The position numbers and the translations under genes are program-made. Below are positions 17,074 to 25,901 of a stretch of 64,000 nt of DNA, piece after piece. This DNA comes from Onthovicinus sp900555545 (lineage in GTDB: Bacteria; Bacillota; Clostridia; Oscillospirales; Acutalibacteraceae), in NCBI GenBank assembly GCA_949296915.1, contig CASFPX010000010.1, positions 1-64,000 on the forward strand. The letters are read 5' to 3'. Position 1 is the first letter of the stretch. Every line of letters begins with the position of its first letter. The notes under the pieces were generated by a model. That model was given only the letters and a program-made list of their open reading frames with translations. It was not told where the DNA came from and did no database searches.

Positions 17074-18948
17074 TTAAAGCTCATCATCCATATCACAATC
17101 TGCAAACTGACTGTTATATAGCTGTGCATAAAACCCATTCTGCTCCATCAGACTGGTATGCGTCCCGCTCTCTACAATTTCCCCCTTGCGCATCACCAGG
17201 ATAGCATCTGCCTCCCGGATGGTAGACAGGCGGTGAGCGATTACAAAGCTGGTCCGGGAATGCATCAGCGTCTCCAGCGACTGCTGGATGAGCAATTCCG
17301 TACGCGTATCGACCGAACTGGTCGCCTCATCAAGGATCAGGATCTCCGGATCGGACAGGACAGCCCGTGCAATCGTGAGCAACTGCCGCTCCCCCTGAGA
17401 GAGGTTGGCACCGCCCTCCTCAATCACGGTGTCATATCCCTCCGGAAACTGGCGGATAATATCGTCCGCGTGTGCCATATGGACGGCGCGGGAAATCTCC
17501 TCATCGGTTGCACCGGACCGGCCATAGGCGATATTCTCGCGCACCGTCCCTTTAAAGAGCCAGGCATCCTGTAAAACCATACCAAACATTGCGCGCAGGT
17601 TCTCGCGCGGGACCGACCGGATATCTTTACCGTCCACGGTAATCCGTCCACGATCAACATCATAAAAGCGCATCAACAGGTTGACAAGCGTTGTCTTCCC
17701 CGCCCCCGTTGGGCCCACGATTGCAATCAGATTCCCCGGCTCGACAGACAGATTCAAATCCCGGATGACAACCCTGTCTTTTTTATAACCAAACTGGACA
17801 TGCTCAAAGCAGACTCGCCCGTTTCCAGACTTCTTGACAAGGGTGTTCTCCGTTGAATCCGCAGGCTCGTCCTCTTCATCAAGTACATTGAAGACACGGT
17901 CAGCCGCGGCAATCGACGCCTGAAGATTGTTCATCAGGTTGCCGATGTTGGAGATTGGCTGCGTGAACATTTTGGAATAGGCAATAAAACTCGTAATCAC
18001 ACCGATCGTCATGGAACCGCGCAGGAACATGATCCCGCCGACGATACAGATGACTGAATAGCCCAGGTTGTTAATGAAACTCATCAGCGGACCGATGTTA
18101 CCCGCCAGGAACTGTGCTGTCCGGCTGACGCGAAATAGTTCACTATTGATCTCGTCAAATTCCTCAATCGCCGCGTGTTCGCGGTCAAATGCCTTGATGA
18201 CCTTGTGCCCAGTGTACATCTCCTCAATATGGCCGTTCAGCTCGCCGAGTACCGCCCACTGCCTGCGGAATAACCTCTCCGACCGGCGGGCTATGAAAAA
18301 TGTCACCAGAACGCACAATGGGATCGTGGCCACTGTGATCATGCCCATCAGCGGGCTGACGATCATCATCATAACAAATACGCCGATCAGGGTGGAGACA
18401 GCCGTGAGCAACTGGACCAGATTATTTTGCAGCGTCACACTGATGCTGTCCAGATCATTGGTCAGGCGGCTGAGAATATCCCCCTTGCTGTTGGAATCAA
18501 AAAACTTGAGCGGCAGTCGCGACAGCTTCCGGTTAATTTGCCCGCGCAGTTCCTGTGCAATATCCTGTGATGTACCGGCCATCAGATAGTTTTGAACAAA
18601 TGTCATAATGGAACTGAGTGTATAGACCAGGAAAACCGTGCCCAAAATCCAAATGATTTGGCTGAAATCCATCGTGCTCCCACTCAGACGCACTTCCACC
18701 TGTGCCTGGATGGCGTCGATAATATTCCCCAGATACATGGGCCCCAGGACAGAGAGAATAGCGGAGGCCACACAGGAGACAGAAACCACAATCATCGCAA
18801 CGGGATGGCCAAACAGGATGCCCATCAGACGGCGGACAGTCGCGCGCGTATCCGTGGGATGGTCCAGACGGGGCTCCGGAGCCGGTTCGATCCGCTGCTG
18901 CTCCGAGAGCGCCACGCGGGAAGACGTATATTTGCTCTTTTTGCTCAT
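17074..18948 (-). CDS. ABC exporter half-transporter with canonical ATP site
   Basis: A 624-aa membrane-ATPase fusion of the multidrug/lipid exporter type. Six membrane segments (about residues 50-340) precede the nucleotide-binding domain with Walker A GPTGAGKTT, signature LSQGERQLLTIARAVL and Walker B ILILDEATSSVD, which keeps the catalytic Glu. It overlaps the preceding half-transporter by four bases, and the two are expected to form a heterodimer. The modified signature (LSQGE for LSGGQ) combined with a partner that has a degenerate Walker B is the pattern of TM287/288-type heterodimers. The N-terminal ~40 residues are polar and charged. The substrate is unknown. Confidence 0.92.
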   Translation of the reverse strand: MSKKSKYTSSRVALSEQQRIEPAPEPRLDHPTDTRATVRRLMGILFGHPVAMIVVSVSCVASAILSVLGPMYLGNIIDAIQAQVEVRLSGSTMDFSQIIWILGTVFLVYTLSSIMTFVQNYLMAGTSQDIAQELRGQINRKLSRLPLKFFDSNSKGDILSRLTNDLDSISVTLQNNLVQLLTAVSTLIGVFVMMMIVSPLMGMITVATIPLCVLVTFFIARRSERLFRRQWAVLGELNGHIEEMYTGHKVIKAFDREHAAIEEFDEINSELFRVSRTAQFLAGNIGPLMSFINNLGYSVICIVGGIMFLRGSMTIGVITSFIAYSKMFTQPISNIGNLMNNLQASIAAADRVFNVLDEEDEPADSTENTLVKKSGNGRVCFEHVQFGYKKDRVVIRDLNLSVEPGNLIAIVGPTGAGKTTLVNLLMRFYDVDRGRITVDGKDIRSVPRENLRAMFGMVLQDAWLFKGTVRENIAYGRSGATDEEISRAVHMAHADDIIRQFPEGYDTVIEEGGANLSQGERQLLTIARAVLSDPEILILDEATSSVDTRTELLIQQSLETLMHSRTSFVIAHRLSTIREADAILVMRKGEIVESGTHTSLMEQNGFYAQLYNSQFADCDMDDEL

Positions 18949-20702
18949 GCGTCCGCCTCCTCTTCTGACAGCTGGGAGAGCGCGATCTCCCGGTAAGTTT
19001 CACATGTCTTCATCAGTTCGGCATGCGTTCCATCCCCGACGATCTCACCGCCGTCGAGCACCAGGATCCGATCTGCGTTCAGGATCGTCCCCACGCGCTG
19101 GGCGACAATAATCATCGCACTTCCGGACAGTTCCCGTCGGATGTTGGCCCGGACGGTGGCATCTGTTTTAAAATCCAGCGCGGAAAAACTGTCGTCAAAA
19201 ATGTAAATCTCCGCTTTTTTCATCAGCGCACGTGCGATGGCCAGCCGCTGTTTCTGCCCGCCGGAGAGGTTGTTCGCATTTTGCGAAACGAGTTCTTCCA
19301 GCCCACGGCTGCGCTCCTGTACGAACTCGCGTGCACAGGCGATATCAAGCGCCTGCCACATTTCCTCCTCTGTGGCATCCTCCTTACCGTAGCGCAGATT
19401 GTCTGCAATCGTTCCGCTGAATAAAAACGCCTGCTGAGGGATAAACCCAATCCGACTGTGCAAATCCTTTAACTCCATCTGACGGATATCCACCCCGTCC
19501 ATCAGGATACTGCCGCTGCTGACATCGTAAAAACGCGGAATCAAATTGATCACAGAGGACTTCCCGCTGCCGGTCGCCCCTATAATAGCCGTCACCTGAC
19601 CAGGCTGGGTGGCAAAGCTAATATGATGCAGCACATCCTTCTTCTCCCCCGCATAACGGAAAGAGACGTCCCGGAATTCGACCACGCCCTTTACATTGGG
19701 ATCCGGAGACTGTGGATGCTCCGGTGAGACGATATCATTCTCTAATTCCAGAACTTCCATAATGCGGCCAGCGCTCACCTTGGCGCGCGGCAGCATGACA
19801 AGAAGGCCAGCGGCCATACTGACCGCCCCGACAATCATGATGATGTAGAGCACGAATGCCTGCAAATTGCCCACTGTCTGGGCAATTTCTGCCGCCTGTG
19901 TGTTCAGATCCATCCACTCGACCTGCTTAGCCCCTAAAAATACAAGCAAGACTACCATAAAATAGAGGATCACCATCAGCAGGGGGACCAGGACTGCAAA
20001 GAGACGATTGATCTTTTTGGCGACGGCAGCCAGATCTCCATTGCCCTGTTCAAACCGCTCGTCCTCATAGTCGCTCCTGTTAAAGGCACGAATCACTCGA
20101 ATCCCGGAGATCTTCTCCCGGACGATCGAATTCAAATTGTCGATTTTTTTCTGTTGGCGGTCAAACAGCGGCATCACAAACCGGGACGCGAGCCAGGCGA
20201 TAACGCAGATGATCGGAATGATGATAAAAATCACAGTGGAGAGGAGCTTGTTCATCATAAAGGCCATCACCGCGCCGCCGATCATCATAAACGGCGCACT
20301 GATAATCACGCGGATCCCCATCAGGATCAAGTCCTGCACCTGGCGGATATCATTCGTCGTACGGGTGATCAGCGAGGAAGTCCCGATCCGATCCACATCA
20401 CTGAGGGAGAAGCTCTCCGTTTTGCGAAAGATCTGTTTGCGTGCCTCCATTCCAAATCCAACCGATGCCATACTCGAGCAGTAGCTGAGCGCCACTGCGG
20501 ATACCATTACAAGTACGGAGACAATGAGCATCCACCCGCCAATCCGGTAAATATATTGCATATCTCCCTTGGCAATGCCGTTATTGATCATCTCGGCCAT
20601 CAGCGTGGGCAGCATCAACTGTGTAACGGAGTTGACCAGCATCAGCAAGATCGCCCCGGCGGTGTACCAGCGATATGGTTTCAAAAAACGAAGGACCTTC
20701 AC
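18945..20702 (-). CDS. ABC exporter half-transporter with degenerate ATP site
   Basis: A 585-aa exporter subunit and the first gene of the pair. Six transmembrane helices (about residues 15-310) are followed by Walker A GATGSGKSS, signature LSGGQKQRLAIARAL and Walker B IYIFDDSFSALD. Asp replaces the catalytic Glu after the Walker B Asp, so this site should bind but hardly hydrolyse ATP. The intact site of the heterodimer would combine this signature with the partner's Walker motifs. No regulator gene is adjacent, although multidrug pairs are often preceded by MarR or GntR genes. The transported compound is unknown. Confidence 0.92.
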   Translation of the reverse strand: MKVLRFLKPYRWYTAGAILLMLVNSVTQLMLPTLMAEMINNGIAKGDMQYIYRIGGWMLIVSVLVMVSAVALSYCSSMASVGFGMEARKQIFRKTESFSLSDVDRIGTSSLITRTTNDIRQVQDLILMGIRVIISAPFMMIGGAVMAFMMNKLLSTVIFIIIPIICVIAWLASRFVMPLFDRQQKKIDNLNSIVREKISGIRVIRAFNRSDYEDERFEQGNGDLAAVAKKINRLFAVLVPLLMVILYFMVVLLVFLGAKQVEWMDLNTQAAEIAQTVGNLQAFVLYIIMIVGAVSMAAGLLVMLPRAKVSAGRIMEVLELENDIVSPEHPQSPDPNVKGVVEFRDVSFRYAGEKKDVLHHISFATQPGQVTAIIGATGSGKSSVINLIPRFYDVSSGSILMDGVDIRQMELKDLHSRIGFIPQQAFLFSGTIADNLRYGKEDATEEEMWQALDIACAREFVQERSRGLEELVSQNANNLSGGQKQRLAIARALMKKAEIYIFDDSFSALDFKTDATVRANIRRELSGSAMIIVAQRVGTILNADRILVLDGGEIVGDGTHAELMKTCETYREIALSQLSEEEADA

Positions 20703-20866
20703 GCTTCACACTCCTCCCTGTTCATAATCCAATTTCAAACAATAGATAATAGAATTATAGCGCAAAAAAAGCAATTCTTCAACGATTTCGGAGAATTATG
20801 TTGCGAACTCCCGAATATATTTTTGTTGACGGCATTTGCCGCCCACAGCACAGGGAGGTGCAGCAC

Positions 20867-23488
20867 ATGCAGTGGCACGCTGTGCCGCCGGAACAGGCGG
20901 CCAAAGAATTGCAATCAAACCTCACCAGAGGAATCCCCCAGAGCGAAGCGGCCCGACGGCTGCGGCAGTATGGAAAAAATCAATTGGAAGCCGGAAAAAA
21001 GAAAGGGCTCCTGCGAAAATTTCTGGAACAATTCGCAAATTTCATGGTTATCATCCTACTCATCGCCTCAATTATTTCGTTTGCCACCGCAATTTACAGC
21101 GGGGAAGGCGACTACGTAGAACCTGTAATCATTCTGGTAATTGTCATTCTAAACGCCGTGATCGGCGTCATTCAGGAAAACCGGGCCGAACACGCCATTG
21201 AGGCACTGAAAAAAATGTCCGCACCCCACGCCAGAGTAATACGCGACGGCAAATCCGTCACCGTCCAATCGGAGGATCTTGTGCCTGGGGATATTCTGCT
21301 CCTAAATGCCGGAGATCTGGTCCCAGCAGACGCCCGCCTGATCGATTGCAGTGCCCTGAAGGCAGAGGAATCCAAGCTGACGGGAGAATCGCTCCCAATT
21401 GCTAAGGAAGCCGACCTGCTGCTCCAACCGGATACAGCTGTGGGAGACCGAAAAAACATGGTATTTGCCATGAGTACGATCACGGCGGGTCACGGCCGCG
21501 CCATCGTCACGGAGACAGGGATGCACACAGGCGTGGGAAAAATCGCCGGGATGATCGGGGAGCAGGAATCCCCCCAGACGCCGCTGCAACTGCGCCTGGC
21601 CAAGACGGGGCGGATCCTCGGCATTGGCGCACTGCTGATCTGCGGCCTGATTTTCCTGTTGGGCGTCTTACAGCACACCCCTATTTTTGACAGCTTTATG
21701 CTTTCTGTCAGCCTTGCCGTGGCCGCCATCCCTGAGGGATTGCCAGCGATCGTCACCATTGTCTTGTCCATCGGCGTACAGCGTATGGCCAAACGCAATG
21801 CTGTCATCCGCCGCCTGCCCGCCGTGGAGACACTTGGCAGCGCGACAGTCATCTGCTCCGACAAGACGGGAACCCTGACCCAAAACCGCATGACGGTAAC
21901 GGCCCTGCGCGGTCCCGGTGGGGAGCTTCGGCCGCAGTCCGCTGAGGCCAATCAACTGCTGGCAGCCGCAACGCTCTGCTGTAATGCCGCCGTCAGCGGC
22001 AAAAAGGGGAGATTTACAGCGGATGGGGAGCCCACGGAAAACGCCATAGTGATCGCCGCAGCGGAACACGGCGTTAACCAGCAGGAACTCCAATCCCGCT
22101 GCCCGCGCATCCGTGAAATCCCGTTCAGCTCCCAGTCCAAGCGGATGACGACCATCCACCGCTCGCCAGACGGGCGGTATTTCGCCATTGTCAAGGGCGC
22201 GCCGGACCTGCTGCTCAAAAGCTGCGCCCATGTGAATGTAAATGGGCAGACACGGGCGCTCACAGATCTGCAGCGCCGTTCCATTGCGGAGATGAATGCA
22301 TCACTCGCCTCGCAGGCGCTGCGCGTAATCGCCGTAGCGGGGAAGCCGCTCGCCGGCAGCAGGGAGACCCCGGTGGAAGGCCTGACCTTTCTGGGGCTGA
22401 TCGGGATGGAGGATCCGCCCCGCAGGGAGGCCAAAGAGGCCGTTCGCATCTGTAAAGAGGCCGGGATTATCCCTGTGATGATCACTGGGGATCACATCGC
22501 CACGGCGGAGGCGATCGCCAAAAAGCTCGGTATTCTGGAAAAGGGGGACCGCTCCATCACCGGAGCTGAGCTGGACCGGATGAGCCATGATGAACTGATT
22601 GAAAATGTAAAAACGATCCGCGTATTCGCACGCGTCTCCCCCGAGCACAAGGTTCGCATTGTCAAGGCGTTCCAGGAAAAAGGGGAGATCGCCGCCATGA
22701 CCGGCGACGGCGTTAACGACGCTCCGGCGCTCAAGGCCGCAGACATCGGCTGCGCCATGGGAAAGAGCGGCACCGATGTGGCCAAGGGCGCAGCCGATAT
22801 GATCCTAACGGATGACAACTTCGCAACCATTGTAAGTGCCGTACAGGAGGGGCGCGGGATCTATGACAACATCAAAAAATCCGTCCACTTCCTGCTCTCC
22901 TGCAACATCGGGGAGATTCTCGTGGTTCTGGTCGCCTTTCTGATGCAGCTGCCCACCCCACTGATCCCGATTCAGTTACTGTGGGTCAATCTGGTGACGG
23001 ACGCGCTGCCCGCCATGGCCCTGGGGGTAGAACGGGCGGACCGGAACATCATGCAGCGCAAACCGGCCGCACCGGGCGGCAGTATGTTCGCCGGTGGACT
23101 GGGATGGGACATTGCGCTGGAGGGCATGATGATCGGCGCCGTCTCCCTGCTTTCCTATGTGCTCGGGCTCACCTTTTTCGGCGCAGCGGTAGGGGGGACC
23201 ATGGCATTCGGTGTGTTGAGCCTGTCGGAGTTAATCCACGCCTTCAACATGCGCAGTTCACAATCCCTGTTCCGGATCGGATTTTTTTCCAACCGCAAGA
23301 TGGTGTTTGCATTCATCATCTGCGCCGCCCTTCAGATTTCCGTGATGATGATTCCTCCGCTGGCCGGGATCTTTGGCGTTGCCACGCTGACAGCATCCCA
23401 GTGGGGGATCGTCTGGGGATTCGCCCTGATCCCGCTGGTGGTGATGGAGCTTGCCAAATGGTTTGGACGGGATAAAAACGATCATTAA
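20867..23488 (+). CDS. P-type Ca2+ ATPase (type II cation pump)
   Basis: An 873-aa ATP-driven cation pump of the plasma membrane. The cation-transporter N-terminal domain (HAVPPEQAAKELQSNLTRGI) is followed by the actuator motif KLTGESLPI, the helix-4 motif AAIPEGLPAIV with the PEGL typical of calcium/manganese pumps, the phosphorylation motif CSDKTGTLTQNRMT, and the hinge MTGDGVNDAPALKAADIG. Ten membrane segments are expected. The start at 20867 has GGGAGGTG six bases upstream; an in-frame ATG at 20798 has none. No ion-specific regulator is adjacent. Ca2+ is the likely substrate by family; a role with Mn2+ or other ions cannot be excluded. Confidence 0.93.
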   Translation: MQWHAVPPEQAAKELQSNLTRGIPQSEAARRLRQYGKNQLEAGKKKGLLRKFLEQFANFMVIILLIASIISFATAIYSGEGDYVEPVIILVIVILNAVIGVIQENRAEHAIEALKKMSAPHARVIRDGKSVTVQSEDLVPGDILLLNAGDLVPADARLIDCSALKAEESKLTGESLPIAKEADLLLQPDTAVGDRKNMVFAMSTITAGHGRAIVTETGMHTGVGKIAGMIGEQESPQTPLQLRLAKTGRILGIGALLICGLIFLLGVLQHTPIFDSFMLSVSLAVAAIPEGLPAIVTIVLSIGVQRMAKRNAVIRRLPAVETLGSATVICSDKTGTLTQNRMTVTALRGPGGELRPQSAEANQLLAAATLCCNAAVSGKKGRFTADGEPTENAIVIAAAEHGVNQQELQSRCPRIREIPFSSQSKRMTTIHRSPDGRYFAIVKGAPDLLLKSCAHVNVNGQTRALTDLQRRSIAEMNASLASQALRVIAVAGKPLAGSRETPVEGLTFLGLIGMEDPPRREAKEAVRICKEAGIIPVMITGDHIATAEAIAKKLGILEKGDRSITGAELDRMSHDELIENVKTIRVFARVSPEHKVRIVKAFQEKGEIAAMTGDGVNDAPALKAADIGCAMGKSGTDVAKGAADMILTDDNFATIVSAVQEGRGIYDNIKKSVHFLLSCNIGEILVVLVAFLMQLPTPLIPIQLLWVNLVTDALPAMALGVERADRNIMQRKPAAPGGSMFAGGLGWDIALEGMMIGAVSLLSYVLGLTFFGAAVGGTMAFGVLSLSELIHAFNMRSSQSLFRIGFFSNRKMVFAFIICAALQISVMMIPPLAGIFGVATLTASQWGIVWGFALIPLVVMELAKWFGRDKNDH

Positions 23489-23506
23489 CCGGAACCACAC
23501 AATACC

Positions 23507-23533
23507 AAAAGGCCGCCCAATAGGCGGCCTTTT
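23507..23533. terminator. Bidirectional terminator
   Basis: AAAA-GGCCGCC, a 5-base loop, and GGCGGCC-TTTT lie between the Ca2+ pump (+) and the convergent yccF gene (-). The A and T flanks let it serve both strands. Confidence 0.88.
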
Positions 23534-23584
23534 GCATCTGTCATCATCCCCTACTGCACCGGGATGAATTATTTTATGTACCCC

Positions 23585-23944
23585 TTATCGCACCGTGGCG
23601 CCAAAAGGCATTAGGGCCAGCTTGGCGATCTTGAAGCACTGCTTGCCAAACGGGATGCCGATGATCGTGATACAGAAGAGCACGCCGATTGTCGCTGCCT
23701 CGAGTGCCAGGGCAAGGCCGCTCACAATGATCCAGATAATATTGAGCAGCAGAGAACCTGCGCCGCCACCGTAGTCCACTTCTTTACCAAAGGGAAAGAA
23801 CGCCAGACCGGCCATTTTAAAGCACTGAACGCCGACCGGGATACCCACGATCGTAATGCACCAAAGAACCCCCATCAGTCCCCAACTCAGGCCCATCCAT
23901 ACACCGCCGAATATAAACCACAATGCGTTGCCAATACAGCCCAT
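23585..23944 (-). CDS. yccF: YccF-family inner membrane protein
   Basis: A 119-aa protein made of two homologous halves. Each has hydrophobic segments and ends with a related block: CITIVGIPVGVQCFKMAGL followed by FFPFG in the first half, and CITIIGIPFGKQCFKIAKL followed by LMPFG in the second. This duplication and the length match YccF (DUF307). The function is unknown; homologues are small integral membrane proteins. GGGAGGAG lies eight bases before the ATG. It stands alone, convergent with the calcium pump and divergent from the DUF1700 gene. Confidence 0.9.
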   Translation of the reverse strand: MGCIGNALWFIFGGVWMGLSWGLMGVLWCITIVGIPVGVQCFKMAGLAFFPFGKEVDYGGGAGSLLLNIIWIIVSGLALALEAATIGVLFCITIIGIPFGKQCFKIAKLALMPFGATVR

Positions 23945-24109
23945 TGAAGCACTCCTCCCTTTGCGCTATTTGCCTCCATTGTAGCGAAAAAGCAGCAGAA
24001 GATCAATGAAGATCCTGTAAACTTTTCATCGGCGCTGGCGAAATAAAGATATGCAAACAAAGTACTGATCACGAGGAACTTACAATTTTGTAACAAAAAG
24101 AAAACCCGC

Positions 24110-24138
24110 TTGTCTTTTTGGAGTTGCCATGCTATGAT
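24110..24138 (+). promoter_or_regulatory. Promoter of the DUF1700-DUF4097 pair
   Basis: TTGTCT (24110-24115) and TATGAT (24133-24138) have a 17-bp spacer, with TG one base before the -10. The start codon is 25 bases downstream. Confidence 0.75.
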
Positions 24139-24162
24139 GAAAATGAAAGGAGTGATCCACGG

Positions 24163-24738
24163 ATGAACAAGCAGGAATTTCTGGACCGGCTGACGCGTGC
24201 ACTCGCGCCGCTGCCCTATGTGCGCCGCCAGCAGATTGTAGAGGAGTTCAGCCGCAAAATAGACGAACAGCTTGCCGCAGGGATGGCGGAAGAGGAGGCC
24301 TGCGCATCTCTGGGCGATCCGCTGGCATGCGCTCAGCCCTACCTGAATGAGGCTCAAAACGCCCGCTATACTTACGCCCAGACCCCGCCGCAAAACTTTG
24401 GCTACGCACCGCCGCAGGGGCAGGTACCTTACACCCCGGCACCACAAAGTGGGGACAGGATTGGTTATATCATCGGTCTTGTTCTGACTATTGTTTTTCT
24501 GGCTATTCCGTTTATACCGGGAGCCTTCGGCATGATCCTGGCGGGAGTTTTTTTATTCTTTGCATCATTTATCCTTTTCCCCATTTCCGGTCTGGCAGTA
24601 TTCGGTGCCTTTTTAATCGCGCTGGCCATTCTGCTGATCTCCGTCTCCGTGTTGATTCTGTATGGCATTGTGGCGCTGATCGCCTATCTGGTACGGCAGA
24701 TCGCCGGTCGATCTGAACGGAAGGAGCATGCTGTATGA
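24163..24738 (+). CDS. DUF1700-family membrane protein
   Basis: A 191-aa protein. The first ~60 residues are the DUF1700 helical region (MNKQEFLDRLTRAL, then RRQQIVEEFSRKIDE and a GM-EEEACASLGDP turn). A Tyr/Pro/Gln-rich linker follows, then three or four hydrophobic segments from about 105 to 175. The family is predicted to act as an anti-sigma-like or PadR-associated partner of DUF4097 adhesins; its biochemical role is unknown. AAAGGAG lies 10 bases before this ATG, which is preferred over an in-frame ATG at 24118 that would lie inside the promoter. It overlaps the next gene by four bases. No PadR gene is adjacent, unlike many such pairs. Confidence 0.85.
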   Translation: MNKQEFLDRLTRALAPLPYVRRQQIVEEFSRKIDEQLAAGMAEEEACASLGDPLACAQPYLNEAQNARYTYAQTPPQNFGYAPPQGQVPYTPAPQSGDRIGYIIGLVLTIVFLAIPFIPGAFGMILAGVFLFFASFILFPISGLAVFGAFLIALAILLISVSVLILYGIVALIAYLVRQIAGRSERKEHAV

Positions 24739-25670
24739 AAAAGAGAAAAGGACTGATCGTAATTCTCATAGTGTGCGCCGTCTCCTTTGCCGCCACCATT
24801 GGACTGGGCATCGCGTGCTTTGTCACCGCCTACATACATCTGGATGACGGTATGCTGCAACGCGCATGGGAGGAGATAGTGGAGCGTTACCACTTGGAGG
24901 ATGAGGCGTTCGGCGTGGAGTTTCCCTTCGACGCCTCGGAGGCCGGTTCGGATACCGACGGGCAGGGTGAATACGTCTCCGTTGGGCTACCAGACGAGGA
25001 CAACGTGATCGACCTCTCTGTGATCCCACAGAGCAGCGATTTAAAGATCGTGACTGCGAACGTGGCCTCCTCCGTTTCCGCCGGGCAGGCGGCCAGCGCA
25101 CAGCTCTCCTTCCCGGACGGGCAGCCCGCCCTCCAGCCGGAGGCGTGGCGGTTCGAGCTGCTCCAATCGCAGGACCGGCCCAGCCAGTACCTGCTGATCG
25201 TGCGTGTGGAGTCAGAGACGGATACGCGCGGCGCATCGGTATCCATTACGCTTCCGCCGTACACGATCAACGAATTGGATCTCTCGTGCAGCAACGCCTC
25301 CGCCAATCTCACTGAGGTCTCCTGCGATATGCTCAATGTGGATGTGAAAAACGGCGGCATCCGTGCAGAGGATCTCATGATGAGCGGCCCCCTCTACCTC
25401 TTCACGGAGAACGGCCCGATTGAGCTGACACTCCCGAAGGCCCTCAACGCGCTGGCCGACTGCGACACGAAGAATGGTGATATCATCCTGCACGCGGGCG
25501 GGCGTACAGACTTTTCCGTGGACGCCACGGCGGAGAATGGAACCGTTCACGACAACCTGTCCGAGACGCCGGCCGAAGGCAGCCCGGCTTCCCTCCACCT
25601 TGAGTTTGGCGCTCCCTCCGCCTGGGTGGAGTTGGACACGGAGAACGGAAACATTGAGTTAAGCCCTTGA
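24735..25670 (+). CDS. Membrane-anchored DUF4097 beta-repeat protein
   Basis: A 311-aa protein with a single N-terminal membrane segment (residues 7-31), probably followed by an extracytoplasmic domain. The C-terminal half has the short repeated beta-strand pattern of DUF4097: LDLSCSNASANLTEV, LNVDVKNGGIRAEDL, ALADCDTKNGDIILHA and VELDTENGNIELS, with recurring K/ENG turns. The stretch after the anchor is acidic. Proteins of this kind are proposed cell-surface or signalling partners of the DUF1700 protein encoded by the overlapping upstream gene. The start overlaps by four bases, which supports co-translation. Confidence 0.85.
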   Translation: MKKRKGLIVILIVCAVSFAATIGLGIACFVTAYIHLDDGMLQRAWEEIVERYHLEDEAFGVEFPFDASEAGSDTDGQGEYVSVGLPDEDNVIDLSVIPQSSDLKIVTANVASSVSAGQAASAQLSFPDGQPALQPEAWRFELLQSQDRPSQYLLIVRVESETDTRGASVSITLPPYTINELDLSCSNASANLTEVSCDMLNVDVKNGGIRAEDLMMSGPLYLFTENGPIELTLPKALNALADCDTKNGDIILHAGGRTDFSVDATAENGTVHDNLSETPAEGSPASLHLEFGAPSAWVELDTENGNIELSP

Positions 25671-25699
25671 ACAACGCCTGAAATCGGGTTTGTCAAAGA

Positions 25700-25744
25700 A
25701 ACCCACTATGATAGCTTTCAATTCAGAAAGTGTCATGGTGGGTT
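25700..25744. other. Long imperfect hairpin after the DUF4097 gene
   Basis: AACCCAC (25700-25706) pairs with GTGGGTT (25738-25744), and most of the intervening arm also pairs, including ATGA and CTTTC with their complements. There is no T-run. It may stabilise or end the upstream transcript. Confidence 0.45.
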
Positions 25745-25858
25745 ATATGCTCTTATAAATATTTTCAGAAAATAAAAGAACTGCTTTATACAGCGCACCC
25801 CAAAAACAAAATTTCCCAGTTGGCGCAAAAATCCGATGCCGGCTAAACATATAGACAT

Positions 25859-25901
25859 GCCTTGGGCACTTTCCCTATGTAGGGTGCCCAAGGCGTCCTT
25901 T
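25859..25901 (+). terminator. Intrinsic terminator, rightward
   Basis: An 11-bp stem (25859-25869 with 25884-25894) is followed by GTCCTTTTT. It reads best on the plus strand as an end for the DUF1700-DUF4097 transcript, though its stem also lies just past the convergent MATE gene stop. Confidence 0.65.
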
